A DNA stretch of 64,000 nt from Armatimonadota bacterium (GCA_018268255.1 JAFDWX010000007.1:195900-259899), one strand, 5' to 3'. Shown: positions 55,191 through 63,749, numbered from the stretch's first letter. Made by a program: numbers and translations. The notes: generated from the letters alone by a model not told the origin.

Positions 55191-55196
55191 TATAAT
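55191..55196 (+). promoter_or_regulatory. Leaderless -10 box of the 55204 operon
   Basis: A perfect TATAAT is followed by 7 nt and the ATG at 55204, so transcription should begin at or within a few nt of the start codon. No -35 consensus is seen. Confidence 0.55.
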
Positions 55197-55203
55197 TGCA
55201 TGC

Positions 55204-56076
55204 ATGAAGGCGCCCCTACATGCATTACTCGATGGAATTTTCGACTATGCGGGCCTCTTTCCACCAGCCGCATTGCCTATGGAGGACGCCGTGGCTGAGT
55301 ACGCTTCTTTGCTTCACGAACCCGCAGAAGTGCTCCTCAACCGATTTGTTTGCCCTGTCAGCTGGCTCTCCGATTTAGCCGATCATTTACCAGAATCGGT
55401 GGAGGATCCCTGGCCGATCGCGGTTCTGGGGACCTCTTTGGAAGGTTGCCTTCAAGATCAACGGTTGCTCAAAGCGTTCCAAGAAAACTGTTCTGGACGC
55501 GCCGAAGTTTTGGGCTACGAAGTCAAAGCTCAACCTGGAGACGTCATTGTCCCGAATCTCAAAGCCATGGAGCGGCTCGGCATCGAAAATCTATTCGTCG
55601 AGCTCCCTTGGAGCCCAGAATCGAATGAGGCCTTGCATCTCCTGACGGAATTCGATCAGATCGGCACCAAAGGTCGGACCGGTGGCCTCGAGCCTGCCGC
55701 CTACCCGAGCTTAGAGCAGTTGGCCCACTGGATGCATGAGTGCATCAGCCTTGATTTGACGTTCAAGGTTACCGCGGGCCTCCATCACCCCTGGCGGCGA
55801 AAACACCCGACCATGGAGGTTCAGGAGCACGGATTCCTTAACCTCTTGCTCGGCGGTGCGCTGGCATACACCCACGATATCACCCGCCGGGAGCTGCAAC
55901 AAGTATTGTCAGCCACTGGTGGCGATGCCGTCCAGATTTCCTCAGATTGCCTTTCCTGGCACGAATGGGAACTCGAAACCGAAGATATCGAGGACTTCCG
56001 AGGTGCATTCGGAGGGATCGGATCTTGCTCCATCTCCGAGCCACAGGCTGATCTGGCCTCCTTGGGACTCTGGTGA
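55204..56076 (+). CDS. Conserved protein of unknown function linked to fumarylacetoacetase
   Basis: 290 aa, soluble, with an alpha/beta pattern suggestive of a TIM-barrel-like fold (ENLFVELPWSP and LTFKVTAGLHHPWR are barrel-strand-like). The conserved-looking start LLDGIFDYAGLFPPAALPM is distinctive. I cannot name a function. It ends 7 nt before fahA and is probably the first gene of a three-gene operon, so a link to aromatic amino acid breakdown is plausible. Confidence 0.75.
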   Translation: MKAPLHALLDGIFDYAGLFPPAALPMEDAVAEYASLLHEPAEVLLNRFVCPVSWLSDLADHLPESVEDPWPIAVLGTSLEGCLQDQRLLKAFQENCSGRAEVLGYEVKAQPGDVIVPNLKAMERLGIENLFVELPWSPESNEALHLLTEFDQIGTKGRTGGLEPAAYPSLEQLAHWMHECISLDLTFKVTAGLHHPWRRKHPTMEVQEHGFLNLLLGGALAYTHDITRRELQQVLSATGGDAVQISSDCLSWHEWELETEDIEDFRGAFGGIGSCSISEPQADLASLGLW

Positions 56077-56083
56077 TCAAGAC

Positions 56084-57289
56084 ATGAAACTGGTAATTCC
56101 TGCCTCCGCAGAAAGTTGGGTCGATGCTGTGCAAGTTTCCGACTTTCCTATCCAGAACTTGCCGACCTCCGTGGTAGACAGCCATCTGGGGCGAGTCCTC
56201 GCCGTTCGAATCGGTGATTTCGCGCTCCTCATGGACGAAAAACTGATGCCAGACCAGGTGGATGCCCACGGGAGGGCAATCCGCGCGAAGGCCTACGAAC
56301 TCCTCTCTGATTCCAGCAGCGCCTTGGCAAAAGACAATGCACTCAAAAGATCCAACTTAGTGCCGATCCAGGAAGTACAGCCCGTTGTCGATCCGAGCAC
56401 GATCCCGGCCTTTGTGGACTTTTATTCGGGCATCTACCACGCGACCAATGTCGGAAAGATGTTTCGCCCCGAAAACGCGCCCTTGCTGCCGAACTATAAA
56501 TCAGTCCCGATCGCCTACAACGGCCGCTCAACGAGCTTAATCGGTTCGGACGCGCCAATCTTCCGACCCAAGGGCCAAGTGAAACCCGCTGATGGGCCGC
56601 CGGAATATGTGCCTACGCGCGAACTGGATTTCGAACTTGAGTTCGGCTACTTTTTGGCAGGTGGAAACCCACGTGGATCCTGTTTGGCTCCCGATGCAGC
56701 AGAGGCCCAGATCACCGGCTTTGTCCTGGTCAACGATTGGTCGGCACGGGATGTCCAGCGCTGGGAGTATCAACCGCTGGGACCATTCTTGGCCAAGAGC
56801 TTTGCAACCAGCATCTCGGAGTGGCGCGTGCATCCGGATGCCATCGAGCTTTTCCGCCTGAACGGCATCGAGCAAGATCCGGCGCCGTTGCCGCACTTGG
56901 CGACAAGCGGTAGACAGCACTACGACATCCACCTTGAAGTTTGGCTTCAATCGGCGGAGATGACCTCTCCTCAACGCATTTGCCACAGTAACACCAAGCA
57001 CCTCTATTGGAGCTTCGCCCAACAGATCGCCCACCAGGCAAGTAACGGCACGCCGATCGTGCCTGGAGAACTTTACGCGACGGGCACGATCAGCGGCCCC
57101 GACGAAGGGATGTTTGGGTCCATGTTGGAGCTTTCTTGGCGCGGATCTCGCCCGATCACGCTTCACGAAACCGGCGAACTGAGGACTTTCCTCCTGGATG
57201 GCGACACAGTTATCTTTCGCGGTTGGGCCCAGGGAGAAGGCTACCGAGTTGGCTTTGGCGAGCTTCGAAACACCGTGGTTGGATCGTGA
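56084..57289 (+). CDS. fahA: Fumarylacetoacetase
   Basis: This performs the last step of tyrosine/homogentisate degradation, splitting fumarylacetoacetate to fumarate and acetoacetate. 401 aa. Metal and catalytic residues fit the family: Asp112 and His119 in FVDFYSGIYHATNVGKMFRP, Glu184 and Glu186 in ELDFELEFGYF, Asp218 in LVNDWSARDVQRWEYQPLGP. ATG 56084 is chosen; the open frame reaching back to 55856 overlaps the upstream gene. It overlaps the methyltransferase gene by 4 nt (GTGA). Confidence 0.95.
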   Translation: MKLVIPASAESWVDAVQVSDFPIQNLPTSVVDSHLGRVLAVRIGDFALLMDEKLMPDQVDAHGRAIRAKAYELLSDSSSALAKDNALKRSNLVPIQEVQPVVDPSTIPAFVDFYSGIYHATNVGKMFRPENAPLLPNYKSVPIAYNGRSTSLIGSDAPIFRPKGQVKPADGPPEYVPTRELDFELEFGYFLAGGNPRGSCLAPDAAEAQITGFVLVNDWSARDVQRWEYQPLGPFLAKSFATSISEWRVHPDAIELFRLNGIEQDPAPLPHLATSGRQHYDIHLEVWLQSAEMTSPQRICHSNTKHLYWSFAQQIAHQASNGTPIVPGELYATGTISGPDEGMFGSMLELSWRGSRPITLHETGELRTFLLDGDTVIFRGWAQGEGYRVGFGELRNTVVGS

Positions 57290-58137
57290 CCGCACCGCCG
57301 ATCCTGTCGGAGCCAACATTGCGGGCTTGGTGGCCGGACAGACAAAAACTGGGGCCGATCAAGCTCAGCTTAGATCTGAATTTCACTACTGTAACTTGCG
57401 AATTGACCGAGGAGGGTCTTGTTACGCCCGTTCGCGTGGTGAACTGGATGGAACTGGAGCAGATTCGGAAAGAAGACCGCAAGTGTTTTGAAATTCACCT
57501 AGAGAAGATCGAGGCGATTCAAAGATTCAGTCCGACAACAGGCAATGTCCGATCGCTTGCCCCGACGAATTCCGCGCCGACCATGCTGGTCTCAGGAATT
57601 CCTATGCATCGAATCAAAGATACGGACCCTTGGGCGGATAGCCAAGCCAAGCTCAAGGCTCTAGGGACTTCGAGAGGAGCGGTCCTGGATACCTGCTTCG
57701 GACTGGGCTACACGGCGATTCTGGCTTCCAAGACTGCAGCATCGGTTTTGAGCGTCGAAATTGACCCTGTCGGGCTGGAACTGGCGAGGCGAAACCCATG
57801 GTCGCAAGCAGCATTCGACGCAGCCAACATCGAGGTCCGCGAAGGGGATATCCAAGAAGTGATCAGCTCGCTTCCGGCCCGGTCGATATGCGCAATCATC
57901 CACGATCCGCCAACGATGTCCATTGCCGGAGAACTCTATTCAACCGACTTCTATCGTCAACTCAGGCGAGTTATCCAACCCAACGGCACGTTGTTTCACT
58001 ACATTGGCGACCCAACTTCTGGTTTGGGCAAGCGTGTCTATCCTGGGGTCATTCGGCGGATGAGCGACGCCGGGTTCAAGCTTGCAAACCGGGCACCTGA
58101 AGCATACGGCCTGGTGTTCGCTCCAGTTAGAGCATAA
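57286..58137 (+). CDS. Archaeal-type class I SAM-dependent methyltransferase
   Basis: 283 aa. A Rossmann methyltransferase core follows a 100-residue N-terminal domain. Motif I reads VLDTCFGLGYTAI; VEIDPVGLELARRNPW and IIHDPPTMSIAGELYSTDFY follow, then GTLFHYIGDP. This set matches my memory of a predicted methyltransferase family mainly described in archaea (COG2521-like). The substrate is unknown. GTG start, overlapping the fahA stop by 4 nt. Confidence 0.8.
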   Translation: MTAPPILSEPTLRAWWPDRQKLGPIKLSLDLNFTTVTCELTEEGLVTPVRVVNWMELEQIRKEDRKCFEIHLEKIEAIQRFSPTTGNVRSLAPTNSAPTMLVSGIPMHRIKDTDPWADSQAKLKALGTSRGAVLDTCFGLGYTAILASKTAASVLSVEIDPVGLELARRNPWSQAAFDAANIEVREGDIQEVISSLPARSICAIIHDPPTMSIAGELYSTDFYRQLRRVIQPNGTLFHYIGDPTSGLGKRVYPGVIRRMSDAGFKLANRAPEAYGLVFAPVRA

Positions 58138-58144
58138 TGGCGCA

Positions 58145-58387
58145 ATGGATGACGAAGCACGGAAAACTTACACTCTGGGTGACCTAACCGTGATCTGGAA
58201 GCCCTAGATTTGCATCCACTCGGGGCGGTGCGCACGAGGGTTGCCTGAAGTCTTCCGCCCAAAGGAGCGCCCCTGGGTGAAAATGGATGGAGCAACTGCG
58301 GAAGAAATTCGGGCACAAGTTCTGCAGTGCCCGAGCGGAGCACTCAGCTTGGGCGATCCGGATGAGGCTCAGTCCAATCCAGGATAG
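58145..58387 (+). pseudogene. YjdI-like 4Fe-4S mono-cluster protein interrupted by one in-frame TAG
   Basis: An 80-codon frame encodes a divergent 4Fe-4S domain (Fer4_19/YjdI type): LGDLTVIWKP, then a stop (58205-58207), then ICIHSGRCARGLPEVF, KERPWVKMDG and VLQCPSGAL. Cluster cysteines and the CPSGAL end are intact on the far side of the stop. A single base change (AAG, GAG or CAG to TAG) would explain it. The frame starts 7 nt past the methyltransferase stop and overlaps the end of the convergent DUF885 gene by 19 nt. It is either a very recent pseudogene, a sequencing error or a read-through gene. Confidence 0.8.
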
Positions 58388-60093
58388 AACTTCCAATCTG
58401 GCTTGAAGTTCTTTGCCGGTGCTTTGCCAGTCAACAAGGCTCGCACCATTGCCACGGGCATCTCGTGCTCCTTGAGTATCTGGTCGTGGAACGCCTTTGC
58501 TGTCATTTTGCCACTGGCGACAACCTCCCGATATAGCTCACGAAACTGTAGCCCGCCAATCATGTAGGCAAGCTGGTAGAGCGGCGGGTAGTCGCCCTTG
58601 AATGATCGGCGAACCTCACCCTCGGCACTATTGCGCTCGTGGCCGACCTTATCCACCAAATAGTGGATGCACTGCTGAGGCGTCCACTCTCCCAGATGGA
58701 ACTTGAGCGAGAAAACGATTCGTGCGCATCGATGCATTCGCCAAAAGAGCATGCCCACCCGTTGTTCGGGTTCGGGTGCAAAACCTTCATCCCAAAGCAG
58801 CATCTCCCAGTAGAGTGCCCAACCTTCGATCCAGAACGGAGTTCCAAACAGTTCGCGGTAGGGATTGTATCGGGAGAGCATAAAGAACTGGAGATGGTGT
58901 CCGGGAATGAGTTCGTGCTGAACCGTGGCGCGCGCGAAGTACCTGTTGTTCGCGCGAAGACTCATCAGCTTCTCCGATTCCTCCATGCCATCGGTGGGAA
59001 ATGACACCAAAATCTGCTCACCTCCCAGAAAGAAGGGCGAGACTTTTTGTGCCTCCGGCGGCATCATCTCCATTCGCCACGTTGACTTGGCCAGTTCCGG
59101 CACGGTGATGAGGTCCTTTTTTTCAAGGAAGTCGATCGCCTCAACGGCTTGCTCTCGAATCAGCTCCGGCTGCTTTCCCGGTTCGACGTAAAGTGTCTTG
59201 ACCTTCTCCAGGGCCTTCTTCCAGTCGTCGCCGAACCCCATCTCTCGTGAAGCCTTCTTCATTTCGGCTTCGCACCATGCGTACTCCTTTTCTCCGATTT
59301 TGAGAAGTTGCTCAGGGGTGTAGCCAATCATGGCCGCCCTAAGGTCGGCTAATAGTCCATCCCGTCCCACAGGATCGCCGATGATGGTTAAGGAGTCCTT
59401 CTCGTCGGTGCCCACCAACTTAGCACGGATCGTCTCCTCGTACGAACCGAGTGCCTTGGCCAATCGCTCGGCCGGTTTGCTCGCCCACCACGTGAACATC
59501 GGGTCGTATCCCGTATAGAATCGCGTGAAGCTCTGCAATGCCTCCTGGAGTACATCGATTTGTTTCGTTGCTCGATAGGCCAATGTTCGTGAGCTTTTGA
59601 TCGAGTCTCCTATCTGGGGAATGAGCTTCTCGATCTGGTCGGACAGCCTTTCAAGCTTTGCGGCGACCTCCTTGGGCTCGACCCACTCGAAGACGCGCCG
59701 CCGGTCTTCCATATCCAGAATCTCGTCGGCAAACGGGACCAGATCGGCTATTTCGGCATACCGTTTCGCCTCCAAATCTTGGCCGTGCAACCTTGCGGCG
59801 ACCTCGTTCTTCAGCAAAATCCAGTCCACTTTCGATTCGAGATTGAGCTTTTCGAAATTGATGGCGTCCAGCTGGGTGGACCAATTTTTGAAGAGGGAGT
59901 CCAAGGCCTTGTTGCGCCGGTTCGAGTTCAAATTGGGAAATTTGCGGTTGACTGCACCAAGATCCGCCTGGTAGGTTTGGACGGTCTGGATGAGGGTGCT
60001 CGGCTCGTGAATCAGTGGGCTCGCGTTAGCCATGAGCATCAGCATACTTGTCGAGACAAAGGCGATGCCTCGGACAAAAATTGGGCGCATCAC
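58369..60093 (-). CDS. Secreted DUF885-family metallopeptidase
   Basis: 574 aa with an N-terminal signal peptide (about 1-25). The zinc-binding motif typical of the family, HELIPGHHLQF, is present with the later EGWALYWEMLLWDEG. DUF885 proteins are M32/M3-like helical carboxypeptidase-type enzymes; substrate unknown. The start is GTG 60093 or ATG 60090; a TATCGT sequence lies 6 nt before the ATG. No operon partner. Confidence 0.92.
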   Translation of the reverse strand: MMRPIFVRGIAFVSTSMLMLMANASPLIHEPSTLIQTVQTYQADLGAVNRKFPNLNSNRRNKALDSLFKNWSTQLDAINFEKLNLESKVDWILLKNEVAARLHGQDLEAKRYAEIADLVPFADEILDMEDRRRVFEWVEPKEVAAKLERLSDQIEKLIPQIGDSIKSSRTLAYRATKQIDVLQEALQSFTRFYTGYDPMFTWWASKPAERLAKALGSYEETIRAKLVGTDEKDSLTIIGDPVGRDGLLADLRAAMIGYTPEQLLKIGEKEYAWCEAEMKKASREMGFGDDWKKALEKVKTLYVEPGKQPELIREQAVEAIDFLEKKDLITVPELAKSTWRMEMMPPEAQKVSPFFLGGEQILVSFPTDGMEESEKLMSLRANNRYFARATVQHELIPGHHLQFFMLSRYNPYRELFGTPFWIEGWALYWEMLLWDEGFAPEPEQRVGMLFWRMHRCARIVFSLKFHLGEWTPQQCIHYLVDKVGHERNSAEGEVRRSFKGDYPPLYQLAYMIGGLQFRELYREVVASGKMTAKAFHDQILKEHEMPVAMVRALLTGKAPAKNFKPDWKFYPGLD

Positions 60094-60196
60094 GCCACGA
60101 TACCCCGCAGGCTTTGATGGGAAGATTTAGATAACTTAGGAGACATAAAGTGCCATTCGGTAGAACGCCAAGCACCTGCAGAACGTCATTATCCTC

Positions 60197-61297
60197 ATGG
60201 TGGGCGGAAACTGTTTGAGAAGGGCTCTTTGTGGCTTGGTATGGTGCGCGATGGCGTCGGCAATGGCTCACATGCAATTTACTGGTGTGAACGGCGCAGT
60301 CCTTGATGTCAACATCAGCGAAAACGGCAACGCGGTCCAGGAAATCTCTGGTTTCTTTTCATTTCCATTCGATAAGGAATTGAAGGGACACTGGACTGAC
60401 CCTTTGTGGAACTCCGACACCCATTCGGACGCTTTTACGCCTTCTTTCACTCAAGATTTTGTGGTTGTGTCGGTGGCGGCGGGCTCCCGCCTCGTTCGAA
60501 CCCTTGGTAATTCTCGCCTCTTCGCGCAAGGCGAGAATCGCGGAGGATTGGACTTCCAGCTCGATCACAAGCAGAATCTGTACCTTGTCTTTCACAGGTC
60601 TGTAGGAATCGATACCGGCGACGATTCGGTGGCCATAGCCTTTGACTATTCGTTCCCAATGGCAATTGGCATCAAGGATTACGTTGGAAAAATCAGTGCC
60701 GAAGCAATTTTCCATCGCTTGTCCTGCTCGGTGATTGCCGATTCTGGGAGCAGTTCGGGCTTGGCTAATCTAAATCGAGAGGAGGAAGGGTTTTTTGCCA
60801 TCTCAACTGCTCCATTGGTCTATGGCAAGCTCAGCGTTGCAGATTACACTGGTAATCTTCGACGCTTGCCTTTGAGGCTCCAGCTTGTTGATTCGAACGG
60901 ATCAATTGTGCAGGCCGTGAACACGCAGATACTCAGCAATGAAGGTGGCTTTGTATTCACAACCGATCGGGTCGGAACATACAGGTTGATCGGTAAATTG
61001 AGCCACTGGCTAGCGGTTGATCTCGGAAATGTTCAGTTATCTGGGAGTCAAAATGTGGCCGGAATCGTGGGCGTCTCGATCAACGGAGACATTGACCAAG
61101 ACAATTCGGTCAGCATCTTCGATTACGCAATCCTGAGCGACTACTTCGATCACTCGCAAGCAGATTCCTCATGGGGTTTAGTGGGACCCAACGGATTTCG
61201 ACCGTCAGATGCCGATCTGGACGGTGACGGAGCCAACACCATTTTCGATTACGCGATTCTCAGCAAGAACTTTGACCAGGTCGGCGCGTCATTCTAA
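60197..61297 (+). CDS. Secreted protein with dockerin tail (C)
   Basis: 366 aa. A signal peptide is followed by an unassigned beta-rich region (about 25-280). The C-terminus is a type I dockerin with two loops, GDIDQDNSVSIFDYAILSDYF and DADLDGDGANTIFDYAILSKNF. It shares the FDYxxLS dockerin signature with genes A and B but not their repeats. The start is uncertain: ATG 60197 lacks a ribosome site, and an in-frame TTG at 60215 would give a cleaner signal peptide. Confidence 0.82.
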   Translation: MVGGNCLRRALCGLVWCAMASAMAHMQFTGVNGAVLDVNISENGNAVQEISGFFSFPFDKELKGHWTDPLWNSDTHSDAFTPSFTQDFVVVSVAAGSRLVRTLGNSRLFAQGENRGGLDFQLDHKQNLYLVFHRSVGIDTGDDSVAIAFDYSFPMAIGIKDYVGKISAEAIFHRLSCSVIADSGSSSGLANLNREEEGFFAISTAPLVYGKLSVADYTGNLRRLPLRLQLVDSNGSIVQAVNTQILSNEGGFVFTTDRVGTYRLIGKLSHWLAVDLGNVQLSGSQNVAGIVGVSINGDIDQDNSVSIFDYAILSDYFDHSQADSSWGLVGPNGFRPSDADLDGDGANTIFDYAILSKNFDQVGASF

Positions 61298-61339
61298 CTC
61301 AATCTGCTCCGATATTTGTGGGAGAATCATGCGAGGCGT

Positions 61340-61858
61340 ATGGATTGGCAGGCAGAGATTGGCCAAGCAAAGCGAATCCTGGTTTACGGGGTTACGGGCT
61401 CTGGCAAAAGCACTCTGGCCGAGGAGATTTCCCGCCAGACAGGCATTCCCTGCCATTTAGTCGATGAACTCTGCTGGCTCCCCAATTGGGTGGCCGTCGA
61501 TGCAGAGAAGCAACGCGAATTGATCGCCGAGGTTTGCGCAGGCGATACCTGGATTTTGGATTCCGCATACGGCCAGTGGATCGATCTTCCGCTGGATCGA
61601 GTCGAACTCATCATCGCACTGGACTTTCCTCGTTGGATTTCTCTCTGGCGATTATTAAAGAGGACTCTGCAGCGAGTGTGGGACCGCAAGCCGATCTGCA
61701 ATGGAAATGTCGAGACCTGGCGCCAGGCGCTCTCCCGTGATTCCATCATTGTTTGGCACTTCAAATCGTTCAAGCGTAAGCGTGACCGCATTCGCGCTTG
61801 GTCCAAGTCGCCTCAGCGATTCCGAGTACTGGTAATTGCGGATCCAAACGCTATTTAG
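61340..61858 (+). CDS. P-loop kinase of the AAA_17/topology-modulation (FlaR-like) family
   Basis: 172 aa. Walker A VYGVTGSGKSTLAEE lies near the N-terminus, then HLVDELCWLPNW, WILDSAYGQW and LIIALDFPRWISLWRLLKR, a pattern shared with small adenylate-kinase-like FlaR/topology modulation proteins. Its true substrate is unknown. ATG 61340 is chosen for GAGG upstream; the longer frame from 61316 overlaps less plausible sequence. The antiporter gene follows by 35 nt. Confidence 0.82.
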   Translation: MDWQAEIGQAKRILVYGVTGSGKSTLAEEISRQTGIPCHLVDELCWLPNWVAVDAEKQRELIAEVCAGDTWILDSAYGQWIDLPLDRVELIIALDFPRWISLWRLLKRTLQRVWDRKPICNGNVETWRQALSRDSIIVWHFKSFKRKRDRIRAWSKSPQRFRVLVIADPNAI

Positions 61859-61880
61859 TCCTTTCTTATCCAGCAGCGGC

Positions 61881-61886
61881 TACACT
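61881..61886 (+). promoter_or_regulatory. Putative leaderless -10 box of the antiporter gene
   Basis: TACACT is followed by 7 nt and the ATG at 61894. The same hexamer precedes the GH2 gene. There is no ribosome site and no -35 consensus. Confidence 0.4.
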
Positions 61887-61893
61887 CTGCCGC

Positions 61894-63117
61894 ATGTGGC
61901 TGGAAGCATGGCTCGTCGGGTTGGGGATCATGCTGATTTTCAGCATTGTGGGCAGCAAACTTGCCTCGACCCTGAATATCCCCGTGTTGCTATTCTTTTT
62001 GGCTATTGGGATGGCTGTGGGTTCGGATGGACCAGGAGGCGTGTGGTTTTCCGACACGCACCTTGCGAAGGATTTCGGTGCCCTCGCGCTCGCCTTCATT
62101 CTGTTTTCGGGCGGGATGGATCTCGATTGGAAGGCTTCGGCACCCTACGTGTGGAAGGCGGGCACCCTATCCAGTGCGGGTGTGGTGATTTCCACCGGAG
62201 TGGTGGCTCTGGCGGCTTGGAAGTTTCTGGGCTACACCCCGACGCAAGGGATTCTGCTCGGAGCGATCATCAGTTCCACTGACGCTGCGGCTGTATTTTC
62301 TAGCTTGAGCCGCGGGAAGCGCAAACTTCGAAAAGATCTCACGAGCATCTTGGAAATGGAATCGGGCAGCAACGATCCGATGGCGATATTTGTCACTATC
62401 AGCGTGGTCTTTCTTCTGGCCGGCAATTCCACGAGCGTGTGGGGAGCACTGGGGAGCTTCGTGTGGCAGATGTTCTCGGGCGCACTGGGTGGCTGGGCTC
62501 TCGGCAGGCTCGGAGTGTTTGCCATGCGTAAGCTTCGACTGGATTACGAAGGCATGTTTCATGGCCTGAGTTTGGCCCTGGTGATGTTGGCCTTCGGTGG
62601 GATTTCCATGATCGGCGGAAACGGTTTCTTGGCGGTTTACGTGGCGGGCGTGGTGTTCGGCAATGGCGAGTTTCGGCAGCGCAAGGGTCTTCGACGCTTC
62701 CATGATGGCGTGGCCTGGCTGATGCAGATTTTCATGTTCATCGTTCTGGGTCTGCTAGTGTTTCCGCATCAAATGGCTGGGTTGATCTGGCAAGGGGTCG
62801 CGATTTCCGCCGTATTGATGCTGGTCGCTCGACCGTTGGCGGTGTTTCTGTCGCTCTCGCCCTTTCGGGTGCCTCTCAAAGAGCAGGTCTTCGTTTCGTG
62901 GGCTGGCTTACGCGGTGCTGTTCCAATCGTGCTCGCGACTTATCCGTTTTTGGAGAAGCTTCCTCGCGCGAACGAGTACTTCCACTTGGTGTTCTTCGTG
63001 GTGATTTTCAGCGTGCTCCTCCAGGGAACGACGATCGGTGCCCTCGCCCAAGCCCTGGGACTTTATGAAGAAGCTCCTCCCGCCGCACCGCTAGTCCAAC
63101 CTGAAGCGAGTGTGTAG
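61894..63117 (+). CDS. CPA1-family cation/H+ antiporter (NhaP2-like)
   Basis: 407 aa with about 12 membrane helices. CPA1/CvrA-type signatures: LLFFLAIGMAVGSDGPGG, LFSGGMDLDWK, ISSTDAAAVFS and the catalytic SGSNDPMA. It probably exchanges K+ or Na+ for H+ in the inner membrane. The C-terminal TrkA-C regulatory domain of the longer NhaP2 proteins is absent. ATG 61894 is chosen because the family starts at the first helix; the frame opening at 61798 overlaps the upstream gene. Confidence 0.93.
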   Translation: MWLEAWLVGLGIMLIFSIVGSKLASTLNIPVLLFFLAIGMAVGSDGPGGVWFSDTHLAKDFGALALAFILFSGGMDLDWKASAPYVWKAGTLSSAGVVISTGVVALAAWKFLGYTPTQGILLGAIISSTDAAAVFSSLSRGKRKLRKDLTSILEMESGSNDPMAIFVTISVVFLLAGNSTSVWGALGSFVWQMFSGALGGWALGRLGVFAMRKLRLDYEGMFHGLSLALVMLAFGGISMIGGNGFLAVYVAGVVFGNGEFRQRKGLRRFHDGVAWLMQIFMFIVLGLLVFPHQMAGLIWQGVAISAVLMLVARPLAVFLSLSPFRVPLKEQVFVSWAGLRGAVPIVLATYPFLEKLPRANEYFHLVFFVVIFSVLLQGTTIGALAQALGLYEEAPPAAPLVQPEASV

Positions 63118-63167
63118 TGTGAAAAGGGCTACTCAGCTAAATGCTCGGCACACTGCGTTTACTAATG

Positions 63168-63707
63168 ATGGACCAGTTTGTATTCGTATTCGTTGATACT
63201 AACATCATTTTTCAAGCTGAGTTTTTGACCGAGCCAAGTTCATTGGTACCTGGCCACGAGGGACGCAAAATCCTATTCTTAATTACGGAGGGCGTAGCTT
63301 TAGAAATTGATCGTCGAAAGGCGAATCGGGAATGTAGGAGAGATCAAGCTGTTGCCCGTCAGTTGATTAGAGAGCTAGTTTCTTACGAATGTCTACGATG
63401 CCCGGCTAATCTCGGTGACATCACCTTCCTTCTTTATCCCAGCGGGAGTTGGAATGAGGTGACCTGTCGAGAGATATTTGCACCGACTCTGCAGGACGGG
63501 GCAGATCCTAGTGAAGGCCAAAATGTGGATGCTCGACTTATCGTGGAAGCTGCATTCTTCAAGAAGCACCGTCCTTCCCATTCAGTTATGTTGCTCACGA
63601 ATGATAACTTCGTAAGCAAGCGCGCCGAGTTATCGTCGCAACTTTTGGGATTCTCAATCTGTAAACCTGCCATCACTCCAAATTATAGGAAACGGCCTCA
63701 AGCGTAA
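63168..63707 (+). CDS. PIN-domain protein
   Basis: 179 aa. A PIN nuclease fold is indicated by FVFVDTNIIFQ at the start, a central GVALEIDRRK, the acidic NVDARLIVEA and a late VMLLTNDNFVSK. These carry the four acidic positions expected of the active site. No antitoxin gene adjoins it. The base composition is visibly more AT-rich than its neighbours, hinting at later acquisition. ATG 63168 is preferred. Confidence 0.8.
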   Translation: MDQFVFVFVDTNIIFQAEFLTEPSSLVPGHEGRKILFLITEGVALEIDRRKANRECRRDQAVARQLIRELVSYECLRCPANLGDITFLLYPSGSWNEVTCREIFAPTLQDGADPSEGQNVDARLIVEAAFFKKHRPSHSVMLLTNDNFVSKRAELSSQLLGFSICKPAITPNYRKRPQA

Positions 63708-63723
63708 ATTCCAAAAACCAAAA

Positions 63724-63749
63724 AGCCCCATGAGAGAACTCATGGAGCT
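63724..63749. terminator. Bidirectional terminator between the PIN gene and 16S rRNA
   Basis: An 11-bp stem with one mismatch (63724-63734 against 63739-63749) has TTTTA after it on the plus strand and TTTTGGTTTTTGG after it on the minus strand. It ends both the PIN transcript and the rRNA transcript. Confidence 0.8.

Noticed and set aside
55856..56083. An N-terminal extension of fumarylacetoacetase
   Set aside because: It overlaps the end of the upstream gene in another frame and does not resemble the family; the Met at 56084 matches the usual N-terminus.
58208..58387. A shorter Fe-S protein starting after the amber codon
   Set aside because: There is no usable start codon before the first cluster cysteine, and the N-terminal strand upstream of the TAG fits the family, so a full-length interrupted frame explains the sequence better.
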